Assembly: GCA_031266115.1 (NCBI GenBank)
Contig: JAISBQ010000353.1
Location: forward strand, 1-11,107
Reading direction: 5' to 3'
Source: Bifidobacteriaceae bacterium
Lineage (GTDB): Bacteria > Actinomycetota > Actinomycetes > Actinomycetales > WQXJ01
DNA length: 11,107 nucleotides
Made by a program: the position numbers and the translations under genes. The notes beneath the pieces were generated by a model. It did not search any database. It saw only the letters and a list, made by a program, of their open reading frames with translations, and was not told the DNA's origin. Shown here piece by piece: positions 1 to 9,200 of this stretch. The stretch's first letter is position 1; each line of letters begins with the position of its first letter.

Positions 1-228
1 GGCGGCGGACCCCGCCGCCACGTCGACCGGCACGTCGGCCGGGCCCGCCACATCCGAACCACCAGAACCAGCGCCCACCGCGGTCACACCCGCCGGCACA
101 CCGAACACAACCTGACCAGTGGTGGCCGCATTACCGGACCTGTCCTTGGCCACGGCCTGGACTGTGAACTCAGATGTGCCATTCGCGATACGAGTGCCGT
201 CAGGCTCCACCAACCACGAGTTGGCGTC
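1..228 (-). repeat. Partial further unit of the SWLV-P repeat type at the window edge
   Basis: From residue 3466 the protein returns to the array style with ANSWLVEPDGTRIANGTSEF, then VQAVAKDRSGNAATTG, VVFGVPAGVT and GPADVPVDVAAGSAA. The order of blocks is the same as in the nine-unit array, with the Trp codon ending at 216. The unit is cut by the window edge, so a second array may follow. Confidence 0.8.
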
Positions 229-3200
229 GTTCACTTCGCCGCCCTTGAAGCCAAGCTTCACGGGCACTCCGACCAGATTCCACTGACCGTTCGCCCGGAC
301 CTCCACGCGCGCGGAGTAGTCACCCTCGGGAATTGATGTCAGGGTCCACGAATACTTACCGTAATGATCGGACATCGGCACGCCGGTGAGTTGCGGATCG
401 TCCGAATCCAACGGGGTCACCTGGACCGGCGAACCGGCCTCGACCAGCACCAACCGCACATTGGCCTTATCGACCAGGATTCCCTCGGTCGAGATGATGG
501 TGGTCTCAACCAGGTAGCTGCCATTTCCGTTCGCCTCCACCTTCAATGTGGGCGTGGCGTCCGTGTCTGGCGAGACCGTCCGCGACGACCGCGCCGGATC
601 CGGCTCTCCCGCCGAGAACTGGATATCCTGCGGCGACTGGGCGACTCTGTTCGCATCCACAGCCGTGGTGCCTAGATAGGCGTTTACCTTGAACGTGCCC
701 GGCTCGTTCGACCTGATCGTCACCTGCGCCATGCCGGTGGCGGTGCACCACTCTGGTTTGTCGGCTGCGGAGAAGTCGCAAGACTCCACGACCGCGGAGG
801 TCGGGGTGATGGTCGGGCCTTCAATACCGACAGCACCGGTCTCAACCGTGAAGAACACATCCTGCGCAGTTCGGACCGGGTTACCGTTCGCGTCTCTGAC
901 GACCACCCACGCATTGTGCGGAGTGGTGCCGTTCGCCAAAGCCTGACCGGGAGTGACCTCCAGGGTGGACCGGATCGCGCTTGGCGCGCCCGGAACAAAG
1001 GTGATCGTCTGGTTCTCAGGCCGGGCGTTGCCGCCACCCACATCCGCGTTCACCCGGTAGGTGTTCGCCGAAGTGGACCGGAAGGAAACCGTCACCTGTC
1101 CGTTGATGTCAGTGGTGTACGGACCGGCGGGCGAGACCGTCACACCAGGCTGGTTGAAGTCGAAGGTGACAGCGCTGCCGCTCAGGGGCACGCCGTCGTC
1201 GTCACGCACGGTCACAACGCCCGTGTACGCAGCCGACCCATTGGCCACCAACTGGTTCGCAGTCACCGTCGGGTCCGGGGTTATCACGAAGGTGGACCTA
1301 TCGGGAGACGCCCCACCCGTCCTGAACTGGAACGTGTGGGTGGGATTGTCTCCGATGATCGCGCCACCAGCGCTGCCTTCACGGATAGCCAGCATCACGT
1401 CTTCGTCGACCGTGCCCGAATTCCTGATCAGCACGGTCGCCTTGCCGGTCACCGAAGTGGTCACGGACTGGTTGCCCGAGCCCAGGGAAATCCCATCCGT
1501 GTTGACGAAATGCCCAAGGGTCGGAGCGCTCAGGATGAACACGACGTTTTGGCCCGAGACCAGGTTGTCGTTCGCGTCATACAGAGTGACCTCCGCGGAA
1601 TGCTGGCCAATGTTGCTCACCTTGGCCGTGCCCTCTGAGTACTTGACCTCCCTCTTCGCGACGGGACCAGCGACGAAGTCCCGCGAGACCGAGATCTCAC
1701 TGCCCCGTGGAGTCGTGGCGATGGGGGCGCCAGCGACCTTGACGTCGATCGCATAGGTCCCGGCCGTGGTGGTCTTGAGTTGACGGGTGGCCGTGCCCGC
1801 CGGGTTGCTGCCTGCCCCGGCGATGACCGACTCGCAGTCGGGCGTGCCGCCGGGCACCAGCGCGTAGCACACGCTGACGGACTGACCGGTGACGATGCCG
1901 CCATCCGCGTTACGCGTGTAAACCGTCACCGTGTACGAATCGCTGCCGTCCGCCACCACACGGTCAGCCGAGTGGTTGCCCACCGTGGGTTCGACTTTGA
2001 ACTCAGACTCAAACGCGTTGATCGGCACGTTGCTGAAAGTCGCGACTGGGCGATCCTCGAGAGGACCTGGCGACTCCACAGGTGCCCCTTGGCCGCTGCT
2101 ATAGATGCCCTTTACCGGATAGAAGCCTTCATGATAGCTCCTAATGTCAACCGTGCACCGGCCGTCGGCGCCCGAGGGCGTGGTGACAGTAGTCGTCTTG
2201 CCGCCGGTTCCCGCGTTGCCGAAACGGGCTCCATCCGTGCCGTCGTAGATCAGCTCGAACGAACAACCGGTGAGGCCCGCGATCGGATTCCCATCAACGT
2301 CCTGAATGGTCATGTAGGCCGGAACTGAAGCAACGGCATCGGCCCGCTTCGGCTCCGGGTCAACGGTCAGCGAAGCTGCTGTCCCAACCGGGTCGACCGG
2401 TCCGGGTACGAAGGTCAGCCGGACGTCATCGCGACCGGTCAGCACAGACGTCTCAAGAGCATTCTTGACCTGGGTGATCGCACCAGCGCCCTTGACCGAT
2501 GCCGTGATGCTGTACGGGCTGCCCGCCGCGACCTTGGTGGCCACCTCGATCTGAGCCCAGCCCGCTGCGACAGCGACCTCGACATCCCGCGGACCAGCTT
2601 GGCCGTTCACTGACAAGCCAGACGGAACGTGGAACACAATGGTGCCTGTTCCGGCATCGTTCCCGGATGCGTCCTTGGCGTGGACCTTGACGGTCTGCGT
2701 GGCGGTGCCGTTCGCGATGACGCCCGGGTTGGGCTCGTCTGGCTGCACCAGCCACGATGTGCCTTCGGCGACTGGGCCAGCGCCGAAGACCAAGCGCGCT
2801 TCGCTCCCCTGACCGGTGATCACAGTGCCCGATTCATCCTTCACGATCGTGACTGCGACCCATGCCGCCTGCGCGTTCTCGCGCATCTGGGCGGTGACCG
2901 CATAGTACGGATTGGCCGTCGTATTGGCCGTGCTGGACGTGACTGGGATCGACGCCACCCCATTTGTGGTGGTCGCGACAATGTCATTCGGGCCAGCGTT
3001 GGCGGCAGAGCTAGTGCCCGCGGGGATGTGGAAGCGGACTTGCGTGCCGTCCTTGACGTTGTTGCCCTGGGCGTCCTTCACGACAGCGTTCACAGTTATG
3101 GCGTCAGAGCCGTTCGCTTCCGCTGAACCAGAGGGCTGCACTATCCACGACGTACCAGGATTCGGAGGCAACGGGGTGTACTCGAGCCAGATCTCGCCGT

Positions 3201-6200
3201 TGTTGCGGACCAAGGGAGTCGCGGTCTGGGCCGAGTCGCGCACGGCCATGATCTGACCGGCTGCGACCTCCGCTGTCACCACGTGGTGCGCTGGCGGCTC
3301 GTTGGCGGCATCGGTAGCCACGGTCGAGGTCACCAAGATGCTCGCGATACCCGCAGTGGTGGTCGCCGGAACGTCAGCCGGGCCGGTGTAGGTGCCAGAA
3401 GTTGTGCCAGCTGGGATGTGGAACGTCACCGAAGTGCCGTCCTTGACGTTGTTGACGGAATCGGCTTTGGCATGCACAGAAGCGGTCAAAGCATCAGTTC
3501 CGTTGGCCAGTTGGTCACCGTCCGGCTGAATCAGCCATGACTCGGCCGGATCGACAACGTCCGGGTTGTCGAACTTGAGTTGCACCTGGCCGTTCTCGCG
3601 CACCAACGGAGTCGCGTCTTCAGCGGCGTTACGCACCTTCAAGATCTGGCCGCTGGCCACTGTGGCAGTGACCACATAGTAGGTCGGGTGCCCGTCAACG
3701 CCATCTGTCGCGACGGTTGACGTCACCGAAATGGTGGCGATGCCGCCCACAGTCTCGGCTGGGATAACGGCAGGACCAGTTGTGGCGCCGACCGCGGTGT
3801 TCGCGGGGATCGAGAAGCTGACTACCGTGTGATCGGCGGCATTGTTGCCTCTGGCGTCTTGGACGTGCGCCTTCACGTCCAGGGTGTCTCCGCTGTTCGC
3901 CACCACCGAACCGGAGGGCTGCACCAGCCACGACGCGTCCGCGGGCGGATTTGAGGCAGGAGTGTACTCCAGCCAGACTTGGCCATCCGTGCGGATAGTT
4001 TGCGCGGCCTCGGCGGCGTTGCGCACGTTCTGAATCGCGCCGCCTCCGGCGGTCGCCGTCACCACATGGTATTCAGGCGGCTCGTTGGCGGCGTCAGTCG
4101 CCACGGTCGAGGTCACCTGGACGGACGCGTAACCGGCCACCGTCCCCACCGTGATCGGATTCGGTCCGACCACGGTCTGCGCACCGGCAGTCGCCGTGGC
4201 GCCAGCCGGAACCTGGAAGGTCACATTGGTGCCGTCCGCGGCGTTGTTGACGCTATCGCCCTTGGCATGGACCGAAACCGTGAAATAGTCGGTACCGTTG
4301 GCGGTCTTCGTGCCATCCGGCTGGATCAGCCAAGACTCCGCCGGATCGACATCCGGGTTGTCGAACTTCAACTGCACTTCGCCGTTGTTGCGGAGAGTCT
4401 GCGCCTCAGCGACATCCTTGACTGTCGAGATCGCGCCAGCGTCTATCCGTGCCGTGACAGCATGATAGGTCGGTCGCGAATCGACGCCGTCGGTGGCCAC
4501 CGTGGAGCTCACTGCGATAGTCGCAATGCCCGATACGGTGGTCGCCGTCACATCATTGGGGCCAACGACGCTCCCCGACTTGGTCCCCTCCGGGATGCGG
4601 AACGTCACCACCGTCCCGTTGGCGGCGTTGTTGCCCTTGGAGTCTTGGATGTGCGCCTTCACGTCCTGCGTGACGGTGCCGTTGGCAACTGCCGAACCGC
4701 TCGGCTGCACCAGCCACGACGCGTCCGCAGGCGGATTCGAGGCAGGAGTGTATTCCAGCCAGACCTCGCCGTTCGAGCGCACCAGCGGAGTTGCGTCCTC
4801 GTCAGAGTTCCGCACATTTGTGATCGAGCCGGTCGAGAGGCGGGCCGTCACCACATGGTAGGCAGTGGTGTTGGCCTCGTCAGTCGCCACTTCCGAACTC
4901 ACCAAGATGCTGGCATAGCCGCCAGTGGTGGTGGTTGGGATGTCGGCCGGGCCAGTGAATGTGCCAGACGTGGTGCCAGCTGGGATGTGGAACGTCACCG
5001 CGGTCTCGTTGGCGGCGTTGTTGCCCTTGGCGTCCTGGACATGCGCCTTGACCTCCAAGGTGGCGCTGCCGTTGGCCACAGCCGTGCCAGCGGGCTGGAC
5101 CAGCCATGCCGTGCCGGGCTGCGGATCAGCAATGGGTGTGTACTCCAACTGCACCTCGCCGTTGTTTCGGATGGCGGTGGGAGTCTCATCGGAGTCGCGG
5201 ACCGCCGCCACGGAGGCAGCGCCGAGTTTGGCGGTGACCACGTGATAGGCGGGCGGCTCGTTCGCGGCATCCGTCGCGACCTCGGAGGTCACCAGGATGG
5301 TGGCGTAACCGCCAGTGGTCGTGGCGGGGATCGCCGCGGGACCAGATGTCGAGCCAACCGCGGTTCCCGCGGGGATCGTGAAGACAACCGGGGTGCCGTT
5401 CGCGGCGTTGTTGCCGTTCGAGTCCTGAATGTGCGCCCGCACCGCCAGGGTGGCGGAACCGTTCGCCACTGCCGTGCCAGAAGGCTGGACCAGCCACGAC
5501 GCGTCCGCCGGAGGATTAGCCGCTGGCACATACTCCAACCAGACTTCACCGTCGTTACGCGCCAACGGCGTCTCGGCTTCGAGGGCATTACGCACATCCA
5601 CGACGCTGTCAGCACCGATCTTGGCGGTCACGACATGGTAGTTGGGCGGCTCGTTGGCAGGGTCGGTGGCCACAGTAGAGGTCACCGAGATGGTCGCATA
5701 ACCGCTGATTGTGGTGGCCGGCACGTCAATGGGCCCAACATAGGACCCGGATTTCGTCCCAACCGGAATGTGGAACGTCACCGGGGTGCCGTTCGCGACA
5801 TCGTTGTTGTACTCGTCCCGCGCATGGAGCCGCACATCGAAGGCTTCCTGGCCGTCAGCGACCTTGGTGCCGTTCGGCTGGATCAACCAGGAGGCGGACG
5901 CGAGCACCGGGCCGGGGATCATGTTGGCGACGTCGTTGCCTCCCGAAACAAGCGGGACGTCCTGAATCGCTCCAGCGCTGACCTTGATCTTCCAATCGTT
6001 CGCTGTCGGGCTGCTCGCCGTGCCGGTGAAAGTGGCGGTGTACTCGCCTGGTGTGGTGCTGGAATGCGTGAAAGCACTGAATGCCATGTGGCACACGCTC
6101 GACTTGTCGCAGGACGCCGCGATGCTGCCCGCACCAGTCGTGTTGGGAGTGCCGTTTGCATTCATTGCGTGAACAGTGATGGTGCCCGTGTCAGTCCCGT

Positions 6201-9200
6201 TGGCAACGACCCCGGCTGTTGAGACGGTGAAGTCCGCAGAGTCGATGCCGCTGTCCTGCCAAGTCAAAGTCTTCGGTGAACCCTTGATCGGCGCCCAGAC
6301 GTTGTTCACCTGATCGACTTGGATCTCGGCCGTGACCACGCAGGTGCCCGCGACAGCCGAATTGATCTCCGGCCCGAACTTGCCAGCCGCGTTCGAAGGC
6401 TGCTGAATCGTGGTGGCACCGTTGGCGGCGAAGCGGGCGGCGCAAGAAAGCGCAGCAGCCGGATCATTCGACAATGCCAAGCGAATCGGTATGTTCGGGA
6501 CTGGGTTGTTACGCCCGGCGTCCCAGACGCGGACATTCGCGTGGTAGGCACCGCCGACATCGTGCGTGACGACTTGCGTGTCGGGCTCATCTGAGGGATC
6601 GTCCCAGTTGTCGCCAGGAGTCGTCTCGCCGGGAGCGAGCAGGAAGACCGAATAGTCAGGATCGGCTGGCGGCTCGACGAAGACTGCGGTCACGTACTCG
6701 TTGCGGGGGTCGGCACCGGCCTCTTTGACCTTGAACGTGTCGGTGCCATTCTCAAAGGTGTACGTGACTTCGACCTTCTTGGCCCCAGCCAATGACGCAT
6801 AGACGTCGATCTTGTAGACGCCGGCCACGCACTTGTTGTCAACGAGCGCAGCGGCGCAGGTGAAGGCGCCGAAATAGACGCCAGTATCAGGACTGGAAGC
6901 GACCAGGGCACCACGAGCCACGGCATCGGGATACGGGTTGTTGCCCGAATCCTGGAGGGTCACCGTGACGGTCTGCTTGCCCCAAGTAGCCACGCTGGAG
7001 CCAGGAGCGTCGTGGTTCGCGTACTGATCGGGGGTGGTTGTAACAACCATGGAGGACCTATCGGCCTCAGGGTCACGTGTCCGGAACGCGATTGTCGAGG
7101 TGGTGGCCACCGAGATCACCTTGGGCGGATCGTCAGTGGTCGTGTACTTGACTTTCAGGTCGCTGAAGCTGCCGCCGAACGTGCCAGTGTCAGCCGACCA
7201 AATCTTGACGGCATAAGTTCCCTCGGCGCCCGCGCCAGTGTTCTCCGTGATGACGACACGGTTGGCGGGTGGGGCGGAAGAGTCCCAGGTCAACTTCGGG
7301 TCCGAGCCAGCGACGGCGCCTGTGACAGGGTTGCCCTCACGGTCCTTCAGGGTGATGACGGCGGTGTGGTACTCGTCCGCATCGGTCCCATTAGTGGCGG
7401 ATATGAACTTCTGCCCGGTGGACGTGATCTCGAACTTCGACTGGCTCTCATCTGGAGGCAGGAAAGTGAACCAGATCGGGACTGGGTGTTGGTCGGTGGC
7501 CCCACTCCCATCGGCGTTGGGGACGTACCCGCCATCCACGGTCGCGCTCAAGTCGTATCCGCCGAGGCGCGTGGCCACGACCCTGACAGGGACATTGCAA
7601 TCAGCGTTGTCACCAATGATGCAGGTGTAGCTCTGGCCAGCGGCAACCCAGTCGGCCCCGTCCAAGTACTCGAAACGTGCGCCCGTGGCAGTCGCCAAGG
7701 TGCCGTCCTTCGGCGCCAGATTCAGGACGACCGGCTGGCCATAAGCGGGCAGGGTGTGGGCGACGCCGCGATCATCCCGCACAGTTCCCGTGACGTTCAG
7801 CTTCACGTCAGAATGGCCTTCGGCCACCAACAGCGGGTCGGATTCGTTGTCCGAGGGCACAGCCGTGACCGTCGCTTGGTCTAGAACGGCCGACGGGATA
7901 TAGGTCACCCGGCAGGCGAAGTTTCCAGGGAGCTGGCCACCCGAAGGCGGACTGACAGTGAATGTTCCGGCAGCGGAATTGACCGATGTCGCCACGCGGT
8001 CGGCCTGGTTGCCCGGGCTCCCCTTGGTGTCCCAGCAGTAGGTGTCATCCGCCCGGGCGCTGAGCTTCCAGCCGCTGAGGCTGGTCGCATCGGTCGCGCC
8101 CACATGCTGCGTGGTGATGGTGACGGGGTTGTTCCGGTTCTGGACGGCATGCATGTCCCGCGAGGCCATGAAGGCGCTCGAGTTGTCAGTCGTGATGGTG
8201 GTGCTGGTCCGCGACGGCGCCTGATTGACCACATTGCTGACCGACAGAGCGACGTTGGCAGGCACATTGCCCAGGGTCCGGGCCTGGATCTTCGCCACCG
8301 AGGTCGCAACCGAAAGCTGGTAGTCCTCGATCTCGCCGTATTGCACCGCGGCAGCTGCGTTTTCCGGCCGGGTGTTCGCCATGATGCCCGGGTAATCCGA
8401 TACGCGGATGCGCGCATATACAGGAACATGCGCGGCGGTGACCGTCGGTGCCTGGAAGGGGAGGGTGACGTAGCCGTCCACGTTGGGCCCAGCGTTACCG
8501 TCCGTGACGCCCAATATGCGCGTGGTCCAACCCTGATCTGCGGCGTTGTTGGTGATGCCCGTCATCCAGCCCCGGACGTTGGAGGCAGCGACGTAATCCG
8601 GCTCTCCAGAGACTTTAGCCCGCAATTGGTACCAGTCGCCGGCAGTCATGATATAGCTCTGCGCCGGCACGAAATCAGCGTCCGTGAACTGGTTGTCCTT
8701 GTACGGCGCGATTTCGAAGCCGTCGTCGCTCACGCGCGCGTTGGACTCTGGGTCATGCACGCCGTCCGCGTCCACGCCGGCGATGTCGCCCAGGTAGAGG
8801 CGAGGGGTGGCGCCGACGCGGGGAGTGGCGTAGGGCCCCCCCTCCGCATACTTGGTCAAGTATGGCGAGGGAGCGTCGCCCCATGACTGGGCAGCGGAGA
8901 CGCCGAAGTCCGCCGAGACCACCGACGCCCAGGTGTTCATCTTCACCCGTGAGACCATGGCAGCGCCGTAGGCGTCACTTAGAACCGGTTGGGCAGCACC
9001 GACAGACATGTTGGTGGGCGCTTTGTCAATGCCGTCGCGGCGCGCGCCGTAGCAGGAGACCCAGCCGTTCGTCGCGGCATCGAGCGGAACTAGCTGATAA
9101 TCAGCGTCTTCGGTGGCGCAATAGGGCTGAACCGTGTTGACGCCAGCGTTGGTGCCTGCGCCGCCAGGGAACGAATCAGCGCGAGCGAACGTCTGATACG

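Noticed and set aside
3979..6222. Long open frame of 747 codons on the plus strand
   Set aside because: It is exactly codon-aligned and antisense to the giant gene and stays open because that gene avoids TTA, CTA and TCA codons. Its protein is Arg/His/Gly-rich with no domain, and it lies on the repeat array.
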